Assembly (NCBI RefSeq): GCF_000009265.1
Contig: NC_008380.1
Span: forward strand, 2,361,501-2,425,500
Direction of reading: 5' to 3'
Source of the DNA: Rhizobium johnstonii 3841
Lineage (GTDB): Bacteria; Pseudomonadota; Alphaproteobacteria; Rhizobiales; Rhizobiaceae
Length of the DNA stretch: 64,000 bases
The translations under genes and the position numbers were made by a program. Below are positions 56,642 through 64,000 of the stretch, piece by piece; position 1 is the first letter of the stretch, and every line of letters starts with the position of its first letter. The notes under the pieces were generated by a model. It had not been told where the DNA came from, ran no database searches, and saw nothing but the letters and a program-made list of their open reading frames with translations.

Positions 56642-57433
56642 TCAGAGCGTGTCGATCAGGCCTCCGTCCACGCGCATTGAAGCTCCAGTCGTTGCGGACG
56701 CCAAAGGGGAGGCCAGATAGGTGACGAGATTGGCAATTTCCTCGACGCTCGCAGCGCGTTGGATGATCGAACCGGCGCGGTGCTTCTTGACGAAGTCCGC
56801 CGCCACCTCCTCGATCGGTTTCCCCGTCTTCGCACGTTCCTCGGCGAGCATCGCCTCGACGCCTTCCGACAGCGTGGGGCCGGGAAGGACGGAGTTCACG
56901 GTGACGCCCGTGCCGACCATGCGTTTGGCAAGGCCGCGGGCAACCGCGATGTCTGCGGTCTTGCTGACACCGTAGTGGATCATCTCGACCGGAATGTTAA
57001 AGCCGGATTCCGACGCGATGAAGATAACGCGGCCCCAATCGAGCTTCTGCATGCCCGGAAGATATGCGCGCGAAAGCCTGACGGCGGACATGACGTTCAC
57101 CTGCCAGTGGCGGTCCCATACCTCGTCGTCCGCATCGAAGAAGTCTAGTGGCTGGAAGATGCCCGCATTGTTGATGAGGATGTCCACATGTGGAACTTGG
57201 GCGACAAGAGCGTCACATCCGCCAGCAGTTGCGAGATCTGCTGCCACCGCGGTCACGCTTCCCTTGGCGCCTTCGCCTTTCAGGCGGTCGGCGGCCTTCG
57301 CGGTCTTTTCCTCGGACCGGCCGTTGACCACCACGTCCGCACCCGCCCTCGCGAACTGGCGGACGATTGCGTAGCCAATGCCTTCGGTGGATCCGGTAAC
57401 TAGAGCGGTCTTGCCTGTGAGGTCGATCTGCAT
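56642..57433 (-). CDS. SDR-family oxidoreductase
   Basis: 263 residues. Classical short-chain dehydrogenase: TGSTEGIGYAI cofactor loop, NNAG, catalytic Ser in FIASESG, Tyr-x3-Lys in HYGVSKTADIAVARGLA, and PGPTLSEG. The C-terminal SAxxG-like TTGASMRVDGGLIDTL is standard. Arg after the first strand (NGRSEEK) favours NADP. AGGAG is 7 nt before the ATG. Substrate unknown. Confidence 0.9.
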   Translation of the reverse strand: MQIDLTGKTALVTGSTEGIGYAIVRQFARAGADVVVNGRSEEKTAKAADRLKGEGAKGSVTAVAADLATAGGCDALVAQVPHVDILINNAGIFQPLDFFDADDEVWDRHWQVNVMSAVRLSRAYLPGMQKLDWGRVIFIASESGFNIPVEMIHYGVSKTADIAVARGLAKRMVGTGVTVNSVLPGPTLSEGVEAMLAEERAKTGKPIEEVAADFVKKHRAGSIIQRAASVEEIANLVTYLASPLASATTGASMRVDGGLIDTL

Positions 57434-57787
57434 CTTCTGCTCCTGTGGGTTGGATGACAGAACGTATGAACTGAAGACCGGTCTCGCAACAGCCCACGAT
57501 GCGGATAATGCTTCCCCTTCGACTGCGCGCCGCTGAGCCTAGAACCGGAGTAGCTCTCGCCAGGTCTAGTCGAAGTCGCCGATGCGGCCGCCTGGAAGAC
57601 AACGATCGGATCACCGTCTTCACCACGGCGGGCTTTCTTGACGCTTCACGACGAGAACGCCAGCACCGCGCAGATCATCGCGGGTGGCGGGAAAAGCTAC
57701 GATGGCCGCCAGTGCGGGGTAGTCTGATCTGCGTCGTGGATGCGTTGATCGCCTCCACGACGTTCCGTTGCTTGAGGCTCGAGGCGC
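57434..57787. other. Intergenic region between SDR and aldehyde dehydrogenase genes
   Basis: 354 bp with no supported gene. The right side holds the SDR Shine-Dalgarno and probably its promoter. Frames on both strands are short and lack motifs; I see no operator of the GGTRT-N5-ATACC type here. Confidence 0.5.
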
Positions 57788-59317
57788 TTAGAATAGTTTG
57801 AGCGGCTCGGGAAGCAGATCTATCGGAAAGTCCTGATAGGAGACCGGGCGCAGGAAGCGATAGATGGCCAACGTGCCGACGGACGTCGATCTCCCGTCCG
57901 ATGTGGCTGGATAGGGTCCGCCATGGACCATGGCCGGGGATACCTCGACCCCCGTTCCGAAGCCGTTGACCAGAAGTCGGCCGGCCAGAAGCTCCAACTG
58001 CGAGATCATCGGCGAGGCGGCCCCGATGTCCCCGGCATCCACGTGCAGGGCGATGGTCAACTGACCCTCCAGGGATCCCACGACCGTTCGCAACTCCTCA
58101 TCGTCACGGCAGCGGACGATCAGTCCCGACGCGCCGAAAACCTCTTCCTGAAGTTCCGGATTCGCGAGGAATGCAGCAGCGGTCGTCTCGAAGAGCGCCG
58201 CCGCGGCCTGATTGGGCGTTCCGTCTTTTCCCGCGGCCACCTGCGAGACGGAAGGCGATGACGACAGCCTTGCGACGCCATTGCAGTATGCGTCAAAGAT
58301 GCCACCAGTCAGCATGGTTTGAGCCTGTGATTCCGAAAGCGCTGCGGCGGCACTCCCGATGAAGGCATCGAGGCCCGCACCCTCGACGGCGATGATCAGG
58401 CCAGGATTGGTGCAGAACTGACCGGCGCCGAGGATCAGAGAGGATGCGAACGATTTTCCGATCTCCGCCCCTCTGCTGCGAAGTGCGTTGGGATAGAGGA
58501 TGACAGGGTTGATGCTGCTCATTTCGGCGTAGACAGGTATCGGCTGCTTCCGCTCCGATGCGATCTTCATCAGCGCGGTGCCGCCACGGCGCGAGCCCGT
58601 GAAGCCGACGGCGCGTATGCGGTGGTCGGCGACCAGGGTCTGACCGACCTCGAATCCTGCGTCGAACAAAAGCCCAAACGTCCCCCGCGGAAGGCCGCAT
58701 GCTGCGACCGCGTCCGCGACGGCTCGGCCGACCAGCTCGGACGTGCCGGGATGAGCGGAGTGCGCCTTGACGACAACCGGGCAGCCGGCGGCGAGGGCGG
58801 AGGCGGTGTCACCGCCAGCTACAGAGAAAGCGAGGGGAAAATTCGATGCTCCGAACACCGCGACAGGGCCGAGAGCAACGTTTCGCAGCCGAAGGTCCGG
58901 CTTTGCAACTGGCCTGCGCTCCGTATCAGCCGGATCGAAGCGAAGTTCCTGAAACCTGCCGTCGCGAACCTCCTTGGCGAACAGGCGAAGCTGGCCGACT
59001 GTCCTGGCGCGCTCTCCTTCGATGCGGCCGCGTGGCAGACCAGTCTCGTCAATCGCTCGCATGACGAGATCATCGCCGAGTGCGACGATGCCTTCGGCGA
59101 TTGCTTCCAGGAACCGAGCCCGATCATCGAGCGACGTCTCCTTGTAGACCGGGAAGGCGTCCCACGCCAAACTTGTGGCCTCTTCCACCTGCTCCTTCGT
59201 CGCGCCCGCGAAGCTCGGTTCCATCGGGTTGCCGTTGGCGGGATTGATTGCGGAGAATGCTGCGGCCGCGCCGCGTACGTTCGCGCCGCCGATAATAAGG
59301 TCGCCGGAGAGTGTCAT
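57788..59317 (-). CDS. NADP-dependent aldehyde dehydrogenase (ketoglutarate-semialdehyde type)
   Basis: 509 residues from ATG 59317 (AAAGGAT upstream). Catalytic Cys in [10 protein letters not shown] and Glu in [12 protein letters not shown] are present, with [11 protein letters not shown] for the cofactor. The size, the early glycine-rich N-terminus and the C-terminal [28 protein letters not shown] resemble 2,5-dioxovalerate dehydrogenases that finish sugar-acid or hydroxyproline breakdown. Alternative: another fatty-aldehyde dehydrogenase of the same subgroup. Confidence 0.9.
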   Translation of the reverse strand: MTLSGDLIIGGANVRGAAAAFSAINPANGNPMEPSFAGATKEQVEEATSLAWDAFPVYKETSLDDRARFLEAIAEGIVALGDDLVMRAIDETGLPRGRIEGERARTVGQLRLFAKEVRDGRFQELRFDPADTERRPVAKPDLRLRNVALGPVAVFGASNFPLAFSVAGGDTASALAAGCPVVVKAHSAHPGTSELVGRAVADAVAACGLPRGTFGLLFDAGFEVGQTLVADHRIRAVGFTGSRRGGTALMKIASERKQPIPVYAEMSSINPVILYPNALRSRGAEIGKSFASSLILGAGQFCTNPGLIIAVEGAGLDAFIGSAAAALSESQAQTMLTGGIFDAYCNGVARLSSSPSVSQVAAGKDGTPNQAAAALFETTAAAFLANPELQEEVFGASGLIVRCRDDEELRTVVGSLEGQLTIALHVDAGDIGAASPMISQLELLAGRLLVNGFGTGVEVSPAMVHGGPYPATSDGRSTSVGTLAIYRFLRPVSYQDFPIDLLPEPLKLF

Positions 59318-59452
59318 CGTGGATCCTTTCAAAATGAGAAGCCATGGCCCTCGCATGCTGAATGGAGGCTTTGCGTAAACCGTCGGCGTATGGCTGTCTA
59401 TCTCACATAGGCATCGACGGCAGGTATGCCAACCCTTCGCTCATTAAAAGTA

Positions 59453-59578
59453 TTACTTTTCAAATCGTGCCAAAGTCGGCGCGCGCATTGCGACCGCCGG
59501 ATGCTGACGGCCGTAGACCAGTCCCGCTCCGATTCCCTGCGAAGCCCCGGTGATAACCCCGGTTTTATGCACGCTCAT
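59453..59578 (-). pseudogene. Truncated SDR gene (N-terminal remnant)
   Basis: From an ATG at 59578 with a proper GGAGG Shine-Dalgarno the frame reads MSVHKTGVITGASQGIGAG, the nucleotide-binding start of a short-chain dehydrogenase, then loses similarity within a few codons and stops after 41 residues. A normal SDR needs ~250. So the 5' end of a once-functional gene survives and the rest was deleted before the aldehyde dehydrogenase gene. Confidence 0.7.
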
Positions 59579-59744
59579 GCCTGCCTCCGGCTCGGCGACG
59601 CGGGTAGCCTTCGTTCGTTTGCGGCGCGTGCTCCCTCGATTGATGCGTTGACCGGCTGCGTGCCGGAAGCAGCCGGACGGTCTGCATCGTCCTCCGCTCT
59701 GCCGGGACAATCGCGCCGAAAACCGTGCCACGATATTGTACGAA

Positions 59745-59789
59745 GGTGTCTCCGATACCTTCGGATCGGGGTGCCGCCTTGGGCACACC
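59745..59789. promoter_or_regulatory. GGTRT-N5-ATACC operator pair, locus A
   Basis: GGTGTCTCCGATACC (59745-59759) is an inverted repeat, and a degenerate copy CGCCTTGGGCACACC (59775-59789) follows, sharing TTGGGCAYACCAAGG with locus B at 63816. It lies 69 bp before the nitronate-monooxygenase-like gene and 166 bp before the truncated SDR, in a divergent gap. Confidence 0.55.
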
Positions 59790-59858
59790 AAGGTACAATA
59801 GACGTGAGGAATGGCCGGAGGTATCACCCCAGCAGCACCACGAATGATTGGAGTTCAC

Positions 59859-60944
59859 ATGACTCGCTGGCCGGATCGCCGCATCCTCGATCTGTTCGGG
59901 ATCGAGCTTCCCATCATACAGGCGCCCATGGCGGGGGCGACGACCGTAGACATGGTGGTAGCCACCGCCAAGGCCGGAGGGCTGGGTTCGCTGCCGAGCG
60001 CCTTGTTGAACGTCGAGGGGCTTCGCAAGGCCTTGGGGGAGATCCGCGCGGCGACCAAGGCGCCCGTCAACGTGAACTTTTTCGCGCACCTTTCGCCGGC
60101 AGACGATCCGTCAGCGCAGGCGCGCTGGAGAGCACTGCTTGCACCATACTATGCCGAAGCCGATCTCGATCCGGCTACGATAGTCGCGGGAGGCGTGCGT
60201 GCGCCTTTCGACCCCGCCTTCTGCGATGTCGTGGAGGATTTGAGGCCTGAGGTGGTGAGCTTTCATTTCGGGCTTCCGGCAAGGGAGCTCGTACAGCGGG
60301 TGAAGGCCACCGGCGCCAAAGTCGTTTCCTCCGCGACCACCGTCGCCGAGGCAGTATGGTTGGAAGCAAACGGAGTCGATGCCGTCATTGCGATGGGTTT
60401 CGAGGCGGGAGGCCACCGAGGCAACTTTCTGACAGATAACATGGCGACGCAGGTTGGCACGATGGCGCTCGTACCACAGGTCGTCGACGCAGTTCGTGTT
60501 CCAGTCATTGCGGCGGGCGGCATTGCCGACGGACGGGGAGTGGCTGCCGCATTGATGCTGGGCGCCTCCGCCGTCCAGATCGGAACGGCATACCTGTTCT
60601 GTCCGGAGGCACGCATTCCCGACGTCCACGCTGAGGCGCTGGCCGCCTCGAGAGACGACGGCACTGCGATCGCGAACGTCTTTACCGGTCGTCCGGCGAG
60701 GAGCGTGGTCAATCGGCTCGTGCGCGAGCTTGGCCCAATCTCGGAGGGCGTTCCTGCATTTCCAACGGCGGCCGCCGCGCTTGCCCCTATCAGAGCGAAG
60801 GCGGAGGCGGACTCGCGCGACGATTTCACGAATCTGTGGTCGGGACAGGCCGCAAAACTCGCCTTGAGGACAGGCGCAGAAACGCTGACTCGTGAGCTCT
60901 ATTTAACGGCGCTTGACGTTCTCGATCGGCGCACGCCCTTCTGA
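59859..60944 (+). CDS. Nitronate monooxygenase-like (NPD-type) flavoenzyme
   Basis: 361 residues from the ATG at 59859 with GGAG upstream. FMN TIM barrel: PIIQAPMAGATTVDMVVATAKAGGLGSL, SSATTVAEA, the catalytic His in GFEAGGHRGN, and PVIAAGGIADGRGVAAALMLGASAVQIGTAYL. Oxidises alkyl nitronates, or acts as a 2-nitropropane dioxygenase-like detoxifying enzyme. Directly follows the shared operator at 59745. Confidence 0.92.
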   Translation: MTRWPDRRILDLFGIELPIIQAPMAGATTVDMVVATAKAGGLGSLPSALLNVEGLRKALGEIRAATKAPVNVNFFAHLSPADDPSAQARWRALLAPYYAEADLDPATIVAGGVRAPFDPAFCDVVEDLRPEVVSFHFGLPARELVQRVKATGAKVVSSATTVAEAVWLEANGVDAVIAMGFEAGGHRGNFLTDNMATQVGTMALVPQVVDAVRVPVIAAGGIADGRGVAAALMLGASAVQIGTAYLFCPEARIPDVHAEALAASRDDGTAIANVFTGRPARSVVNRLVRELGPISEGVPAFPTAAAALAPIRAKAEADSRDDFTNLWSGQAAKLALRTGAETLTRELYLTALDVLDRRTPF

Positions 60945-61236
60945 TGGGAACTTTTGTCAATTCTACCTACCCGCGGGGAACAGTCTGCCGCAACGCAAAC
61001 CTTCACCCGGCAGTTCACAACGACCAGTTTGATGAAGGCCGCCGCGTCTCCTTCCGGAGATCTGCCGCGGCACCCTGGTATAACAATGTGTAGGACATCA
61101 CACGCAGTGATTGGTGCGCAGGAACGGGTCCTGGCGACAGCTTCACGATCACGGGTCGGTCGAGCATTCGAAGATGCTGGCCGGTTACCAGAGACTGATC
61201 TCTGAGTAAGAGCGGCGCCGATCAATGTAGGCGCGC

Positions 61237-62283
61237 TCAACGGCTCCGGCCGAGACGGTGTGCGCGAACGATCGGTGCGACGTGGGTGCCAAGGAGTTCG
61301 ATCGAACGGCGCATTGCTTCGGTCTCCAAGGCGGCGGTACTCATCTGGAAGGTGAGGCGAGAAACCCCTCCCAATGTCCTGTTAATATGCTCGATCTTTG
61401 CCGCAACCGTCTGCGGGCTGCCAACCAGAAACGCGCCGTTCGGACCGCACATGAAGTCGAATTGCGCCTGCGTCGGTGGTGGCCAGCCCCTTTCCCGTCC
61501 AGCGTCCGTGAACATCTGGAACCAGCCGGGGAAGAACGCTTCCCTGGCTGCCTTGTCGGTCTCCCCGACAAAGCCGAGAGCGTGCACGCCGACTCTCTGT
61601 TCCTCGCTGGGGTGGTCCGCGGCCAACCATGCACGTCGATAGAGTTCGACCAACGGCAGAAACCGCTCGAAACTACCGCCGATGATGGCGACCATCAGCG
61701 GCAAGCCAAGTGTTCCGGCGCGGATGAAGGATTCGGGCGTCCCGCCAACACCCAGCCAGATTGGCAAGGTTGGCTGGTGCGGACGGGGAAAGACACCCTC
61801 GCCACTGAGGGACGGTCGAAAGCGGCCCTGCCACTCGATCCTGGGTTTTTCCCTGATCTTCAGCAATAGATCCAGCTTCTCCGCGAAGAGGGCATCGTAG
61901 TCTCGCAGGTCGAATCCGAATAGGGGATAGGCCTCCACGGACGATCCGCGGCCGACTACGATTTCCGCTCGTCCGCGCGATATCAGATCCAGTGTGGCGA
62001 ATTCCTGAAAGAGCCGCACGGGGTCGGCGGCGCTGAGGACGGCGACAGCGCTTGTCAGCCTGATCGACTTCGTGCGCGCGGCGGCGGCCGCAAGGATCAC
62101 GGCTGGCGCTGAATCAAGCGCGTTCTCTCGATGATGTTCTCCCATGCCAAAGACGTCGAGGCCGACTTGATCGGCCAGTTCGACCTCTGCAAGTACGCTC
62201 TCCATGCGATCGATGGCCGACTGCAGTCGTCCCGTAGCCGGGTCGTTCAGCAGCATCGCAAAACTATCGATACCGATTTCCAT
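61237..62283 (-). CDS. LLM-class (luciferase-like) flavin-dependent oxidoreductase
   Basis: 348 residues from ATG 62283; longer frame upstream lacks a Shine-Dalgarno. Bacterial-luciferase-like TIM barrel: EIGIDSFAMLL, VFGMGEHHRE, RLTSAVAVLSAADPVRLFQEFATLDLISRGRAEIVVGRGS, PLPIWLGVGGTPESF pattern. Uses reduced flavin to oxygenate an unknown substrate. Convergent with the upstream nitronate-monooxygenase-like gene; the 292-bp gap between them has no feature I can name. Confidence 0.88.
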   Translation of the reverse strand: MEIGIDSFAMLLNDPATGRLQSAIDRMESVLAEVELADQVGLDVFGMGEHHRENALDSAPAVILAAAAARTKSIRLTSAVAVLSAADPVRLFQEFATLDLISRGRAEIVVGRGSSVEAYPLFGFDLRDYDALFAEKLDLLLKIREKPRIEWQGRFRPSLSGEGVFPRPHQPTLPIWLGVGGTPESFIRAGTLGLPLMVAIIGGSFERFLPLVELYRRAWLAADHPSEEQRVGVHALGFVGETDKAAREAFFPGWFQMFTDAGRERGWPPPTQAQFDFMCGPNGAFLVGSPQTVAAKIEHINRTLGGVSRLTFQMSTAALETEAMRRSIELLGTHVAPIVRAHRLGRSR

Positions 62284-62670
62284 CGAAGGATCCTTTCGAG
62301 GCACTGTTGCCACCCAACAGCGGTGGTCGCGGAGTTTCGGCACTCCAGCTTCTAAATGACTCGTCTTGGCGCTGGGGTGGAGCGGACACGACGGTGTCTA
62401 TCTGACAAAAAGCGCCTCCCGCTTCATCACACAACTGACAGGCGTCCCACTACCCGTCATTTTCCGATGGATACCATCCGAATATTCGATAGGTGAGTTT
62501 GTTTGTGCCGATTGTCATGGCTCTTGGTCCTTTCTCGGATTCGGTAGGAAGAACATGCGACAGGGACCGCCGGCTTACACTGGCACAATGCAGGCGCTGG
62601 TCCGGCCTTCCGCACGTACTGGACTTGCAGGCTGGCAATCCTCGGAAGAGCCGTCCACCAATGCCGGTGG
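62284..62670. other. Intergenic region between luciferase-like and hydrolase genes
   Basis: 387 bp without a supported gene. Contains the promoter side of the flavin enzyme. AT-richer than the neighbourhood near 62460-62500. A short minus-strand frame (62450-62680) has no motif or Shine-Dalgarno. Confidence 0.45.
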
Positions 62671-63708
62671 TCATGCCCATGCGTCCACGTCGATAACGGC
62701 CTGAGCGAAAGCCTCTGGTGACTCCTGCGGGAGATTATGGCCTATACCGCCCTTGATCAGCCGGTGTTCGTATTTTGCCTTGAATTTTCCGGCATAGGCC
62801 TTCGGATCAGGATGCGGTGCTCCGTTGGCATCGCCTTCCATCGTGATCGCAGGCACGTGGATTTCGGGAGCGGATGCGAGCTTGGTTTCGAACTCGTCGA
62901 ACCGCGCCTCTCCCTCCGTCAGTCCGAGCCGCCAACGGTAGTTGTGGACGACGATCGCGACATGGTCCGGATTGGCGAATGCCGCGGCGCTTCGTTCAAA
63001 CGTCTTGTCATCGAATTTCCACTGAGGAGAGGCGAGTTGCCAGATGAGCCTGGCGAAGTCGTTCGTGTATTTTTCATAGCCGTCGCGACCGCGTTCTGTC
63101 GCGAAATAGAACTGATACCACCACTGCAGTTCGGCGCGCGGCGGCAACGGCACCTTTCCGGCGGTCTGGTTCCCGATGAGATAGCCGCTGACGGAGACCA
63201 AGCCCTTGCATCGTTCCGGCCAGAGCGCGGCGACAATGCCGGCGGTCCGCGCGCCCCAGTCGAAACCTGCGACGGTGGCTCGCTCGATCCTCAGAACGTC
63301 CATCAGCTTGATGGCATCGACTGCCAGCGCCGATTGTTGGCCGTTGCGCATCGTGTCGTCGGCGAGGAACTTCGTGCTGCCGTATCCTCGCAGATGGGGG
63401 ACGATTACACGATGGCCCTGGTCTGCGAGCAACGGGGCGACCTCGGCGAACGCATTGATGTCATAGGGCCAGCCGTGGAACAGAAGGACGGGCGATCCGT
63501 CGCTGGGTCCGAGTTCGGCGTATCCGACACTGAGGTCTCCCGCGTCGATTTGTCCGTCCGCGACCAGCCCATGGCCATTCTTTCGGGCAACCTTCTTGCC
63601 CTGGCCAGCACCCGCGGTATGTCCCGCGAGGATCCCCGCCGCGGTCAATCCGAGTGCGATCCCGCCGAAGGACCGACGTGTGAGGCTCCCATTTCTAAGA
63701 TTGCTCAT
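62671..63708 (-). CDS. Exported epoxide-hydrolase-like alpha/beta hydrolase
   Basis: 345 residues. Twin-arginine signal LTRRSFGGIALGLTAAGILAG (about 9-30), so Tat export. Oxyanion HGWP (LLFHGWPYDINAF), nucleophile elbow VAGFDWGARTAG with Asp instead of Ser, and the catalytic His in GGIGHNLPQESPEAFA. The Asp nucleophile is that of epoxide hydrolases and haloalkane dehalogenases. Substrate unknown. An operator pair lies 107 bp upstream. Confidence 0.9.
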   Translation of the reverse strand: MSNLRNGSLTRRSFGGIALGLTAAGILAGHTAGAGQGKKVARKNGHGLVADGQIDAGDLSVGYAELGPSDGSPVLLFHGWPYDINAFAEVAPLLADQGHRVIVPHLRGYGSTKFLADDTMRNGQQSALAVDAIKLMDVLRIERATVAGFDWGARTAGIVAALWPERCKGLVSVSGYLIGNQTAGKVPLPPRAELQWWYQFYFATERGRDGYEKYTNDFARLIWQLASPQWKFDDKTFERSAAAFANPDHVAIVVHNYRWRLGLTEGEARFDEFETKLASAPEIHVPAITMEGDANGAPHPDPKAYAGKFKAKYEHRLIKGGIGHNLPQESPEAFAQAVIDVDAWA

Positions 63709-63815
63709 GATTGCTTCTCCGATAATGGACGATGAATGGCCGCCTCGAGATCATGCTCAGAGAGCGTTGGCATCGGGAGTTTGAGACTGATGACCGGGGT
63801 CCGCTAGTGGACGAA

Positions 63816-63847
63816 GGTATTGGGCATACCAAGGTGTCGTCGATACC
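63816..63847. promoter_or_regulatory. GGTRT-N5-ATACC operator pair, locus B
   Basis: Two copies in tandem, 17 bp apart: GGTATTGGGCATACC (63816-63830, perfect inverted repeat) and GGTGTCGTCGATACC (63833-63847). The second is identical to the first copy at locus A (59745) at 13 of 15 positions. Lies between the divergent epoxide-hydrolase-like gene and the gene starting at 63930. Confidence 0.6.
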
Positions 63848-63929
63848 TAGGTGCAACAGCCGCCTCTTCTGCCGTTAGCCATACTGTTCTCCAGGCCGCG
63901 GGCGTTCCGCCGACGAGCTTTAGGAGAGG

Positions 63930-64000
63930 ATGATGAGCTACCGAGACAACGAGACGTCGGGGAGGCTTTTTCCCTGCGTCGCAATCCTTCTTGCGATGGC
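63930..64000 (+). CDS. Start of an unidentified gene (3' end outside window)
   Basis: AGGAGAGG is followed by ATG at 63930 (or 63933); the frame MMSYRDNETSGRLFPCVAILLAM is open to the window edge. The hydrophobic end of the visible part suggests a membrane or exported protein. Too little is present to name it. Confidence 0.55.
   Translation, partial: MMSYRDNETSGRLFPCVAILLAM

Overview
The window is GC-rich alphaproteobacterial chromosome, almost certainly Rhizobium (R. leguminosarum/etli type). The core order eno - ftsB-like - pdhABC - lpdA - lipA - coq10-like - ispDF - dusB(nifR3) - ntrBC and ntrYX - D-amino acid transaminase - hfq - hflX - mazG - cysG/cysI is the rhizobial one, E1-beta carries the N-terminal lipoyl domain typical of this group, and several rhizobial palindromic intergenic repeats are present. 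This assignment rests on recall of gene order and families, not on a search.

Layout. 1-16.7 kb: core metabolism (end of enolase, the pyruvate dehydrogenase complex with its E3, lipoate synthase, isoprenoid IspDF, tRNA-dihydrouridine synthase) running into the NtrB/NtrC nitrogen two-component system. 16.7-40.6 kb: accessory DNA lying between ntrC and ntrY. It has four parts: (a) 16.8-28.5 kb, a sulfatase cluster with two sulfatases, a formylglycine-generating enzyme, an outer-membrane protein, a DUF2092 protein, a membrane-anchored TPR regulator and a decayed outer-membrane transporter gene; (b) 28.6-32.1 kb, a stress set (DksA/TraR-like, universal stress protein, VIT transporter, DUF302, EF-hand protein); (c) 32.1-38.5 kb, a flavin/redox set (ApbE, PepSY-flavodoxin-reductase fusion, DUF2271, PepSY) beside a two-component system; (d) a gene-poor kilobase and an aldo/keto reductase. 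40.8-55.2 kb: core again (NtrY/NtrX, transaminase, Hfq, HflX, MazG, deaminase, the siroheme/sulfite reduction operon, a UbiH-type hydroxylase, an AEC transporter). 55.2-64 kb: accessory oxidoreductases and hydrolases (MBL fold, SDR, aldehyde dehydrogenase, nitronate monooxygenase-like, luciferase-like flavin enzyme, epoxide-hydrolase-like enzyme).

The strongest unexplained signals are regulatory. In the sulfatase cluster nearly every transcription unit has, about 60-190 bp before its start codon, a site built on GTA-N2-TTAC, in its best form the palindrome GTA-N2-TTAC-N-GTAA-N2-TAC. The cluster also encodes a candidate regulator: a winged-helix-like segment, one membrane span, a TolB-like domain and TPRs. 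In the stress set, four promoters each carry a FixK/FNR-type box. In the last accessory block, a different operator (GGTRT-N5-ATACC) recurs upstream of two separate gene groups. Together they suggest an inducible sulfate-ester scavenging system, an oxygen-limitation stress regulon and a co-regulated detoxification/catabolic set.
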